Made by a program: the position numbers and the translations under genes. A DNA stretch of 64,000 nucleotides from Conchocele bisecta (Eukaryota > Mollusca > Bivalvia > Lucinida > Thyasiridae). Location: contig CM055279.1 of assembly GCA_029237695.1 (NCBI GenBank), forward strand, positions 19,905,919-19,969,918, read 5' to 3'. Under the pieces are notes generated by a model, which did no database searches, was not told the DNA's origin, and was given only the letters and a program-made list of their open reading frames with translations. Positions 33,901 through 42,745 of this stretch are shown here, in pieces; within the stretch, counting starts at the first letter, position 1, and each line of letters begins with the position of its first letter.

Positions 33901-34431
33901 TTATTGCATATAAAAGGGATCGCGATCAATGTTTAAATGGGGTTTCGTAACTTTTTTAGGAACCGCCGTTGGAGTGCAATCGGGTTCAACAGTGTTGAAG
34001 CAATCGGGGATTGCGGTTCTGTTGTAGAGATGGTAAAGCACACTCAGGATGCCCAAAACTGTCAGACCACCACCAACAAACCACGGGGTCCAATCAGTTG
34101 GAGCAATCGGTTCCGGGGGTGTTGTTGCACTCGGAACCGATTGCAGATGTTTTGCTGTCTCTGTCCCCAATCTCGATTGGAGCTTGGCCTCCCGAAGCTC
34201 GGCGAGTATTTTATCTTGCTTAACTTTTCGGGTGGCAGCCGCCGCCCGCCCAGCTGCCTGTCTTTTTGGGTTTTTATGTCGTGTAATCGGGTTCAACTCC
34301 AACTCCAATCGCGATTGGGTTGGAAGTGCTGTAATCTGGTTCGAAATTGGAGTTGCAATCGGGTTCAACAGTGTTGAAGCAATCGGGGATTGCGGTTCCG
34401 TCACTCTCGCGGGTGTGTCTTGTGTCATCAT
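33901..34431 (-). CDS. Polinton protein with one TM helix, repeat-expanded
   Basis: 176 residues, ATG at 34431. A basic, Ala-rich segment (RQAAGRAAAATRKVKQDK) and a helical region lead to one transmembrane helix at about residues 118-138 (WFVGGGLTVLGILSVLYHLY). Much of the remaining sequence is the translation of palindromic mini-repeats: a block of about 45 bases starting GCAATCGGGTTCAACAG is present at both 33976-34021 and 34352-34398. The overlapping frame at 34274-34431 belongs to the tail of the next ORF. The frame is open, but the repeat insertions make the length unreliable. Confidence 0.45.
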   Translation of the reverse strand: MMTQDTPARVTEPQSPIASTLLNPIATPISNQITALPTQSRLELELNPITRHKNPKRQAAGRAAAATRKVKQDKILAELREAKLQSRLGTETAKHLQSVPSATTPPEPIAPTDWTPWFVGGGLTVLGILSVLYHLYNRTAIPDCFNTVEPDCTPTAVPKKVTKPHLNIDRDPFYMQ

Positions 34432-34969
34432 TTTCTGAGCTTATAGTTCGTGGGCATATATGTCCAAATTGACAGTGTTTACCCGTGGTCAACGCGGTTG
34501 TCAGCGGAGCTAAGTACATTCCAAACTTGTGATAAATTGAGCAGCAGGCTGTTCTAAGAGTTTGTCCTATAAAAGAGTCAGTCTCTAGATCGTGAATCAA
34601 CCCCTCGGTGTTTGGTATAGGGAGAAGTATACTAACGGCGGTGGCGTACAAATGAATAGCCGCCGATCCAAGAGTTTTTGTCATCTCTGCTCCCAATTTT
34701 GATTCGTATCGCGCATACATTTTATCAATCTCCGCATCTGACATCTTATCCACCTGACAAACTGAGAGACGCCTACCGAGATAATGCTCCGATTGTCCCC
34801 CAGCAACCAGCGCAGCTAGCCGCTCGCGTCGCGCCGCATTTTCATTCTTATCGGCCCCAATCGCGATTGTCAACCCCGATTGCTCTGTCGGATCATTATC
34901 TTTCAGGATGTCAGCAGTCGGAGTTCAGGTTTCTTCCATTAGCTGATCGAGAAGTTCGTCACAGTTCAT
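34274..34969 (-). pseudogene. Polinton structural-type protein with CQFGHIC motif, early stop
   Basis: A frame beginning at ATG 34969 (MNCDELLDQL) meets an in-frame TGA at 34925-34927 and then stays open to 34274. Recognisable parts are a helical SDAEIDKMYARYESKLGAEM, an Ala/Leu-rich LGSAAIHLYATAVSILL, a TACCSIYHKFGMYLAPL stretch and a CQFGHIC cysteine/histidine motif. It probably ends before the repeat-derived tail at about 34274-34420. The upstream sequence 34970-34989 carries the AATTTT..AAAA motif shared with capsid genes. The function is unknown; position in the minus-strand block before the ATPase suggests a virion or morphogenesis role. Confidence 0.5.
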
Positions 34970-35119
34970 TTTTTTCAAAATTAATTTAACTATTCTAACA
35001 AGTCTCATCACTTTAACATATTTATTTATTACAAAAATAATAAAAGCGCACCACCCGATACTTATGATCACCGTTATGCTCGCAACAAAGCTCGCAGCGG
35101 AACACCAAATTGTTAACAT

Positions 35120-35230
35120 TGTTAACCATTGTTCAGCATTTGTTCAACATTTGCTAAGCATTTCTTCAGCAATTGCTAATTGAAAAAAATAATTGTTAAG
35201 CATTTACTCAGCAGTCACTAATTTCTTAAT
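35120..35230. repeat. 11-bp tandem repeats in the Polinton (ATTTGTTCAGC type)
   Basis: From about 35128 to 35181 the sequence reads in 11-base steps: 'attgttcagc', 'atttgttcaac', 'atttgctaagc', 'atttcttcagc', 'aattgctaatt'. It is followed by further 'aagcatttactcagcag'. It is non-coding, between the broken ORF at 34.3-34.97 kb and the 3' end of the ATPase. Confidence 0.7.
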
Positions 35231-35249
35231 TTTTAAAAAAAAAATATTA

Positions 35250-36002
35250 TTAATTGATAACTTTATAAGCAGTTGGTTGATCAGTCTTTAGCAGAAGCTT
35301 GGCGTGCTTAGTTTCGGAAAGCATCTGTCGAACCTCCAGGCGCTCCTCGCGCGTTGGGATAACGTCATTCTCTCGAAAAAGACAGTCACGAATGAGTCTC
35401 GGTCCTTGCAGTGAAAGAGGGCGAACCCATTTCGTGTTTGCTCGCGCAGATCCTTGAGGACGGCGTTGTATTTTTGAGTGGAGATCCATACGCTTTGCCT
35501 CGCATGGCGGCCAGAAAATGCGAGCTCGGAGAGCATGTCCTTCTTTTTGGTCATAGCCGCCTTGGCCGAGCAATCGTCAATCACGTATAGGGTGGGCTCT
35601 CCCTGGAATCTTTGGTATAAACCACGCAACCAATCGTGAAGCCTATCACCCGGGTCAATAACGTATACCTCAGGGTCGGTCCATATCCACGGGCGCCGCT
35701 GATAAGTCTCGTTGTGCCGCACAGTGGGACACAGGATCACAATGTGACGAAAGGTATCGCGGTAGGACTCCTCGAGCAAGCAAGTCGAGGATGAAAACCG
35801 TTTTTCCACATCCTGTCTGCCCACATATTATGGCAGAGTGAGCATCTCCAATCGTGAATTGGTATTGATTGCTAGATGTCTTAATTTTTTCAAAATTATG
35901 TATTAAGAAATCGTTAGAATGATTGCTAATTTTCTTAATTTTTTCAAAATTATTAATTAATAAATCGTTAGATTTAATAGATCGCTGATACGTATCGGCC
36001 AT
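35250..36002 (-). pseudogene. FtsK/HerA-type (A32-like) genome-packaging ATPase, two frame breaks
   Basis: Walker A GQTGCGKT at residues 61-68 of the frame starting at 36002, Walker B TLYVIDD (with the two acidic residues) and a sensor-like SVWISTQKYN follow in order. In viral relatives this ATPase pumps the genome into the capsid. The first frame break coincides with a 4-base tandem duplication (plus strand 'gcaagcaag' at 35776-35784), directly after Walker A; the second lies near 35360-35380. The N-terminus (residues 8-46) is an unusual tandem duplication of a roughly 18-residue unit, SNDLLINNFEKIK then SNDFLIHNFEKIK, with AT-rich nucleotide repeats to match. Confidence 0.9.
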
Positions 36003-37271
36003 CTTCGATGTTCAGTTGTGCGTCTGTAATTATATATAAGTACACGTTCAATGGCCCGGCTCCGTCCGCCTCTTTGGTTATCTGGATCGTCACACCCTCA
36101 CTAGCGTTCTCAACTTGGCGTCCGCTACCGTGTATTTGGTCATCGTCGCTGGCTCGCATGTCTAGCCATAACGCGTATTTGGTATTCAGGAACTCCGCGA
36201 GGGAGACGGTCGAGAGGTGCAGGTCTTTGGCAACTGCTGCAACCTCCGGAGAGCGCTTAGAGCCGGCAGCAAACTGCTTTCTTACTTCATCCCACTGTTG
36301 GTGCGCGCGAAGACCCGCGCTGTAGAGTTGATTGGGGACTCCCTCGATCGTCACCTCTACCTTCGTGATTTTTGGGTTATAGAATTTGTCGGTTTTTCTA
36401 GCACCGAACGCGAACCGAGCATCCTCAAACAGCATCAGTATACCTTTCATCGAGCGGGCGGGTACGTTGACATTAATATTCCACAATGTGTCGCCTTTGT
36501 CTTTCGTCATCTTGCGATGGCGAAGAACTCGGTCGTAAAGTATGGCAACGCGCCCGGCGTACTGGGTTCGTACTGGGTTCGCGTGAGTTCGGGCATCGTG
36601 ACCATGTCGTACTCCAGCGAAACATTGTCGATCGTATACGTCGATAACATGTCGCTGGCTATGAGAACTCGGCCGTAGTCGTTGAATGTTAGTTCGTATT
36701 CGAGGCGGTCAGCCAAAGCACTCTGATAGTAGGGCATGTGGCTCTCCAGCAACTCAAAGTCGAGCGGGATGTAGAAGCGGTTGCCGTAAGCGCCCGCGAC
36801 CGCGTTGTCACTCGCGTTGTTATCTGCCTTGTTAGCAGCCCCGATTCTAAGTTTAGTTACGTTCTTATTTTTGCTGGTGTCAATACCCAGATAGACAGCG
36901 TTTTCACGCTCTTGTGCCGTCTTCCACAGGTCCTGATAGCAATGGTAGACGTCGCTGTCGTCGATCGACATCACCTCATTACCAGAAATCTTTATCATAG
37001 TCTTCTTGACTATGGCACGACCCAGGTTCTGAACGACGGTTCGGTCCTCGTCCGTCGACGTCAGTGAAATAGTGAAAGCGAGGCGAACAGTACCCGGCAC
37101 AATGACGTCGTGAGTTCCGAGGTTGGGGAAGCGGACTAAGAGCTGTTGGTTCTGGTCGATCGTCGATGAGTTGTTCGTAATAACGACACTCTGTCTCACG
37201 CCTTTTGCCCCGAAGGGGTCACGCAGTCTGCGGTATGGATTGAGTTTGCGACCGTATTGACTCGAAGACAT
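35974..37271 (-). pseudogene. mcp: Major capsid protein, double jelly-roll, one frameshift
   Basis: The N-terminal part (37271-36507) shows the capsid signatures LLVRFPNLG, HDVIVPGTVRLAF, LGRAIVKKT and NEVMSIDDSDVYHCY. The C-terminal part (about 36560-35974) shows VPARSMKGILMLFED, YNPKITKVEVTIEGVPNQLY and a terminal YLYIITDAQLNI. Together these are the two jelly-roll halves of the Polinton capsid protein, whose trimers would form pseudo-hexameric capsomers. The frame break is explained by an 11-bp tandem duplication (plus strand, 'gtactgggttc' twice at about 36558-36580). Its start overlaps no neighbour; the AATTTTCTTAAAATTAATT motif lies directly upstream (37272-37294). The 3' end overlaps the ATPase start by 29 bases. 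Confidence 0.93.
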
Positions 37272-37294
37272 AATTAATTTTAAGAAAATTATTG
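37272..37294. promoter_or_regulatory. Putative Polinton promoter motif before the capsid gene
   Basis: On the minus strand it reads AATTTTCTTAAAATTAATT then ATG. Similar AATTTT-x(3-5)-AAAATTA or AATTTTGAAAAAA strings stand directly before the starts at 34969(-), 37357(+) and 40888(+). It may be an AT-rich late-promoter-like or transcription start element; no experimental basis. Confidence 0.4.
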
Positions 37295-37356
37295 AAACTA
37301 TTAAACCCGTATGGTTTTGTCTTTAATACATAATTAATAATTTTGAAAAAATTAAA

Positions 37357-38637
37357 ATGGATGATTACGATATTAACATGGCTGAAATCGGCAGAGACGA
37401 TTACGTCGATGATTATGATGATGATAACGAAACGCCCTTCATAGAGACTCCAGTTCCAATCCCAATCGCAAATTGGGGGAAATAGGTGGCGCTACCAGCA
37501 GCGTTGGTCAAAGTCAGGAATTACATTGAGGGACTGTTAAACGACTACTACAACACTTTGTCAGAAATCGGTCTGGTCCCGTCTGTCGGTCGCGACTACT
37601 CCAAGTTCGAATTGGATATGCGTGGTAGGTTGCGACTAAAATCATCAAATATCCCGATCATCAACACGAATACCGGTAAACCCCTATCGCTAAAAACCAT
37701 TGCCGGAAACCGGGGCGGTGGCGAAATCATAAAGAACGAACCAGGATTTCCAGATTGGACGCGCGGTAAAACAATTGTGCCGGCCCGCGCTGTAGAGGCC
37801 CTACAGTCTACCGACGAAACTATGGCGAAGACGGCCACCGCGATAGAAACGGTCGAGCTCAGCGAGGTCCCTCAAATAGCCACCGACGTTATTAACACGA
37901 TGGAGACCACGTTCAGCGAAAACGAAATACTCAACGATGACCCACCGTTACCTCTTCGCGAACTCCGTGGACTCGATAAGGCGCTACAAACGGTCCGGGG
38001 CGAACTGGTCCTTAACCTCTCCAAACTCACGGCGCTGGATGAACATATCGCGCTAGAAGAAAGAAAACTGGAGGAAGCCGGTGATGATAGAGAATCTACC
38101 GAGCGGATCGCCGAACGACTGCGGTCTTTGCGGGACGAAAGAGAAGCTCGCTTGGAGGCCGCCTCGGCTAACCGTGAGGCTCTCCGCACACAAATAAGTC
38201 GGATCCGTGAAACAATATCAAGGGTTCTGCACGAGGACACGACACTCGGTGAGCGTCTTCGCACTCTGTTCAGAGAGCAGGGCGTCACGATAGCAAGCAT
38301 CCTCGCAGCTGTCGGCATGACTATATCAACCATAGTTGTAGCTTTCACTGGTGGTGCGGCGCCACCACCCGCGCCACCACCAGCACCCGCGCCATCCGGT
38401 GGAGCCAAGGAGTGGGTAAAAAAACAACTAAAAGCCCTCGCCAATCTTCTAGCTAAATTAGCTGGAAAGGCGGCTGCCGCACTACCTGGACTGATCGGAA
38501 GTATCGTTTCTTACTTGTTATCTATATTATCAAAAACGGTCGGATGGCTCGCCAATAATACTTGGGCTTTAATCGTGGCAATCGCCGGTCTCCTACTATT
38601 CTCTGCCAGAGAGTTCCTACAACCAAAGCGCGAGTAG
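37357..38637 (+). pseudogene. Polinton coiled-coil/membrane virion-type protein, in-frame TAG near N-terminus
   Basis: ATG at 37357 starts an acidic N-terminus (DDYVDDYDDDNETPF). An in-frame TAG at 37483-37485 interrupts it, and the frame then stays open to 38637. Segments in order: an NYIEGLLNDYYNTL helix, an FELDMRGRLRL beta-like piece, a long coiled coil at about 38000-38230 (EERKLEEAGDDRESTERIAE), a hydrophobic hairpin VGMTISTIVVAFTGG, an Ala/Pro-rich linker (APPPAPPPAPAP) and a C-terminal helix WALIVAIAGLLLF. The TAG falls right after a palindromic mini-repeat (37456-37478), so repeat insertion may have caused it. The name in other Polintons is unsettled; a large structural or internal virion protein is likely. 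Confidence 0.6.
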
Positions 38638-40069
38638 TCCTATCACCACGAGGGCGACGACGAGCCCTAATTTCTCCTCCTCGTGTGTTGTGCTTCCAAT
38701 TTCACCCAATCTGCGATTGATTGGTGTTTCTCCAATCGCGATTGGTCTTTTGACGATTGAATTTGGGGAACTCAATTCGTGAATTGGGGGTGTGGGTGAA
38801 ACAACGGGTTCAAATGAACTTGATGGGGTGGCCAATTCGTGAATTGGGGGTTTTATGAAATCTTTTTCAAATTTATTTGAATTTACAACATCAACACTGT
38901 TGAACCCGATGATATCCGTGTTCACGTTACCGTTGTGGCCGATTTTTTGATTGGTGGTGGCGATTACGATCTGATTATTGTAACCGTCAACCGGGTCGTC
39001 TCGTAGTATCATATTGCTCGGCGCCATATAAAGACCTATTCCAAATACATAGTCTACTGGAGTGCTGGCATTCTGCAAAACGTCTTGATAATTCTGGATC
39101 GCCTTCTCCAGGTCCACCCTAGCTGAGATGGCGTCCTCAACAAGTGCCAAGAATTGTTGTTGTGCATCAAACGCTGTTCCCGTGCCCAGTATAGAACTGC
39201 GAGTTTGCTTCTGTGTGCCGAGGATGGCCCAGACGTATGTGCGAATGGAGTCGTTGACGCGAGTAACCCCGGCCTGCGTGAACCCTATACCCTTATCTAA
39301 CATAAATGTACCCCACGCGTCCTGAACCTCAGCAGCCTGCTGTATGTAATCGACGTGAGCCCGTTTCGGAGGTAACATTTTACAAGAAAACACGCCACAG
39401 TGCCGACCTCCAGACACTTCCGGCCCGAAAGTCATAGTCGCGTGGTCAAAATTCCCGGCGTTCCGACTGACGATGTGGTCACCGGAGTGATCGTGTCTAA
39501 AATCAGTCTTGCGTCCAATTCCCGGACTGGCCCCGAATGAGAACGTCCCGAGGCCGGTGCTGGTAGGAAATGCTTTCTGTCTCCAGTCCGCGTCTTTTGA
39601 AACGTTAAATTCGTTACACAGTCTTTCAAACGCCATACGGTCGTATGCGTTGGAAATGGGATCCCAGGCGTCGTCTTGAGGTATAGTGAAATACCTAGTT
39701 CTTTGAGAATCCTCCTAATAGTATAATACGCGTGAAAGTTGTAGACACTTCGGAGCATGACATTCTTGGATGTCAGATGGTCTTTATGTGAAACTCCACA
39801 CCGGCTGTTGCGCACCATACAGCGAAATTTATTTGGTTCTTCTGCCAAAACTGCATCGGTGTTGCTTTCCACCCGTTTACCGCCTCCATCGTAGTAATCT
39901 TGGGCAGCCTATATTTCTCAAACGTGTTAGGGAAATTGGTGACAAAGCCACTGTCCGGTCTAACCGTTACGGTTGGGTGTACAAGGTGGTTAACAACGTC
40001 TTTTTGCGTGTATTTACCTCCGACCGCGTACTTTGCATTAGAGTTAAAGCTAAATGCTTTGGTATCCAT
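38617..40069 (-). pseudogene. Polinton structural-type protein (NFAVWCAT / FHAYY motifs), two frameshifts
   Basis: Fragments in order on the minus strand: 40069-39773 (start MDTKAFSF..., with FPNTFEKYRLP and NFAVWCATAGV), about 39810-39640 in another frame (SVYNFHAYYTIRRILKELG), and 39636-38617 (AFERLCNEFNV, FPTSTGLGTFSFG, YVFGIGLYMAPSN). The C-terminus is a single TM tail (LGLVVALVVIGLLALWL). The pattern of FAVWC..T then a Tyr-rich strand then FERLC recalls a conserved uncharacterised Polinton/adintovirus protein. Near the C-terminus two PPIHEL peptides are translations of 'ccaattcgtgaattggggg' palindromes (38772-38790 and 38832-38850). It is divergently arranged with the penton-like gene. 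Confidence 0.6.
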
Positions 40070-40083
40070 TGAAAGATATTATT

Positions 40084-40863
40084 ATGTTTGCTACTATCAC
40101 TAATGTTCAAAAAGAGAGTTGTGAACTTCAAAAATCAATCGACAACTGCTGCGGAAAACGTCGGGTGGGCCTCAGATCAATCACATTCACGGTTGGGTGG
40201 AAAAACATTGAAATGCACAAGGATATCTCCGGAATAGAACGGCCAGAGGGTATCTTTTCCGTAGATGGTATAGACATTCTCGAGGGCACCGATCGTACAG
40301 ACGTATGGAGACGCTTTCTGGAAACAAGTACCGCATTACTTCCTGGCCTTTGGGGTTTCAGAGATGTCCAAGCTTTAATCGCGACGAATATGCCTGGTAA
40401 GGGCACTCTCTCAGTCTCAAAAGCCACGGGGCTTGCGACATTGTACGTTGATAAAAAATTAATGATCACTCCGGGGTTGGCCTCAATGTTAGGATTTAAA
40501 TTTGCACCCCCTTACAACGAGGATGACGGGTTTCGTACCACGTTTAACTTTGTCTTCCCCGTGGGTGAGCACCGCGGCGATACCCCAGTAAACTTCGCCT
40601 TCACGAAAACTCTCAGGGTACACCTGGATCGGGTGAACACATCGTACAACACGGTAGACGGCACTCCCAGCACATTACTGAAAACTGTGCCCGCCAGCGA
40701 CTGTTTCTATGGCGAGACTGTGACCTTAGACTTCCCACACCCCGAGATGAAAGTTTTGGAATCGGGACATATCCACGAGTTGAAGATTTCTATTCTTGAT
40801 GATAAAGGGCGAGAGTTGAAGAACGATTACCCGATTTCGGTCGTCCTAGAAATTTCAAATTAA
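40084..40863 (+). CDS. Probable Polinton minor capsid (penton) protein, single jelly-roll
   Basis: Intact, 259 residues from the ATG at 40084 (an upstream in-frame ATG at 40054 is possible, but it overlaps the divergent gene and has weaker context). The sequence alternates short beta-like strands: GLRSITFTVGWKNI near the start, VPASDCFYGETVTLDFP and a terminal IHELKISILDDKGRELKN followed by VVLEISN. A beta-rich protein of about 260 residues next to the capsid block, ending in 'sLxIxLxDxxGxxL..yPIsVvLEI', is the usual look of the Polinton penton. No enzymatic motif is present. The assignment is by size, composition, position and remembered C-terminal pattern. It is one of the few large ORFs in the element without a break. 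Confidence 0.55.
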   Translation: MFATITNVQKESCELQKSIDNCCGKRRVGLRSITFTVGWKNIEMHKDISGIERPEGIFSVDGIDILEGTDRTDVWRRFLETSTALLPGLWGFRDVQALIATNMPGKGTLSVSKATGLATLYVDKKLMITPGLASMLGFKFAPPYNEDDGFRTTFNFVFPVGEHRGDTPVNFAFTKTLRVHLDRVNTSYNTVDGTPSTLLKTVPASDCFYGETVTLDFPHPEMKVLESGHIHELKISILDDKGRELKNDYPISVVLEISN

Positions 40864-40887
40864 TTTTAAGAAAATTAGAATTAATTC
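40861..40887 (+). promoter_or_regulatory. AT-rich promoter-like motif before the fiber-like gene
   Basis: TAATTTTAAGAAAATTAG directly precedes the ATG at 40888 and overlaps the stop of the penton-like gene. It matches the motif before the capsid gene in inverse-like form. Confidence 0.4.
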
Positions 40888-42725
40888 ATGTTCGTAATAT
40901 ATATTATCAACATTATGAGTATATACGGACCAGGTAGTTCTTCCGATTGGGTGACAAATTCAAAGAATTTGGAACCGACAGAAGGGGGATTCATCCCGAC
41001 AGAGGGCGACTTTTTAACTACCCAAAAAACAAAAGCCTTGATCAATAGAATTATATCGGTGGCCACGGACGAGATTCACAAGAGTCTACTATCACAACTT
41101 AGAGAATATGCCCTGGCTGTGAATACACAAAGTCGTGAAGAAACGCATACGGAACTAAACGAACTAGGTAAAAAAATAACCAAATTTCGAAAAGAGGCCC
41201 GGTTGGGGATTGATAAAGTCCGAGAAGACCACCAGGCGGACCTTACGGAGGCTTATGATGCGTTGCACTTAGAGGACTCTCTCATCGGTGAAGCGACACT
41301 TACCGAACTAGACGGGAAAATAACCAAATTTCGAAAAGACAGCAGGTCGGATATTGATAAAGTCTGAGAAGACCACCAGGCGGCCCTCACGGAGGGTTAT
41401 GATACGTTGCACTTAGACACTCTCTCATCAGAGATGCGGCACTTACCGAACTAGACAAAAAAATAACCAAATTTCGAAAAGAGGCCACGTCGGGTATTGA
41501 GAAAGCCCGAGAAGACCACCAGGCGGACCTTACGGAGGCTTATGAGGTGTTGCGCTCAGAGGACTCTCTCATCAGAGAAGCGGCGGTTGCCGAACTAGGT
41601 GAAAAAATAACCAAATTTCGAAAAGAGACCCGGTCGGGTATTGATAAAGTCCGTGAAGACCACCAGGTGAACCTTGCGGAGGCCATTGCGGAGGCTTATG
41701 ATGCGTTGCGCTTAGAGGACTATCTCAGCAAAGAAGCTACACTTACTGAACTAGACGGGAAAATAGCCGAATTTCCGGTTGGGGGTTGAGGGGGTCCGAG
41801 AAGACCACAAGGAGGCCATTGCGGAGGCTTATGGGGCGTTACGCTCAGAGGACTCTCTCAACAGAGAAGCGGCACTTACTGACCTATACGAAAAAATAAC
41901 CGAATTTCGAAAGGAGGCCCGGTTTGAGGTTGAGGGGGTCCGAACGGGTATTGAGAAAGCCCGAGAAGACCACCAGGCAGCCCTTGCGAAGGCTTATGAG
42001 GTGTTGCGCTCAGAGGACTCTCTCATCAGAGAAGCGGCGGTTGCTGAACTAGACGGAAAAATAACCGAATTTCAAAAAGAGCACGGTCGGGTGTTGAAAA
42101 AGCACTAGAAGGCCACCAGGTGACCATTACGGAGGCTTATGGTGCGTTGCGGTTAGAGGACTCTCTCAGCAGAGAAGCGGCACTTACCGAACTAGACGGA
42201 AAGATAACCGAAGTGTCCGATAAACTGAAACATGATCGTATAGCCGCGACCAAAGCTCTTGAGGAGGCCTCTTATAAGATTCGTACTGAGGCATATGCCT
42301 CAAACAGTGCGCTTGCCGGAATAGTGCGAACAATGAAAACGCTAAAACGTGCCATAACAGTTTGGGCTGAGAAGCGGGGCCCATTGGTTGAGGGGCACTA
42401 TGAATATTCGTTCGGTGCCAAAGCGAGAAATAAATGTGGGGGATACGCTATGACAGCTGCAGGTGAAGTTATCCGAATGGCGGTCTGCTCGGTTAATGCT
42501 AGTGGTAAACCTGTGGGCGCGGTCGCGATAAATCTTGTAGTAGATGGGGAAGAACGGGGGATTGGAGTCACTAAAATCTCTGGAGATAGTTCGACGATTG
42601 TTGCGTTCGCCGGTGATGATCGAATTAGACTTTCCCAAGGTAGTGGTATTAACTTTGTTACGAAAATCGGTGACCCAGAGAGTTCTTCCACTATTGTCTC
42701 ATTGTTAATTGAACTTAATTTGTAA
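40888..42725 (+). pseudogene. Probable Polinton fiber: coiled-coil repeats plus C-terminal head, broken
   Basis: An N-terminal segment (to about 41200; possible starts 40888 or 40915) is followed by about seven repeats of a 48-residue (144-bp) unit, REDHQA.LTEAYDALRLEDS..., TELDGKITKFRKE. Each is strongly helical with heptads, predicting a long coiled-coil shaft. The last 120 residues (about 42365-42725) change character to beta-rich, Gly-rich sequence (KCGGYAMTAAGEVIRMAVCS, GIGVTKISG, FAGDDRIRL, ending LLIELNL), like a trimeric fiber head. A shaft plus head located next to the penton-like gene suggests a receptor-binding fiber. Breaks: a CGA-to-TGA change in one repeat (41365-41367), a 2-base deletion near 41420 and frame changes near 41.78 and 42.09 kb. 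Which receptor it would bind is unknown. Confidence 0.6.
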
Positions 42726-42745
42726 ATACTAATATATTGAAAGTT

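Noticed and set aside
34925..35119. 64-codon minus-strand frame with a hydrophobic N-terminus
   Set aside because: Its last 15 codons are the start of the gene beginning at 34969; the upstream part overlaps the promoter-like motif and iterated repeats and is probably chance extension.
37872..38444. 190-codon minus-strand frame opposite the coiled-coil gene
   Set aside because: Ser/Arg-rich shadow of the plus-strand gene at 37357-38637, which has the coherent domain layout.
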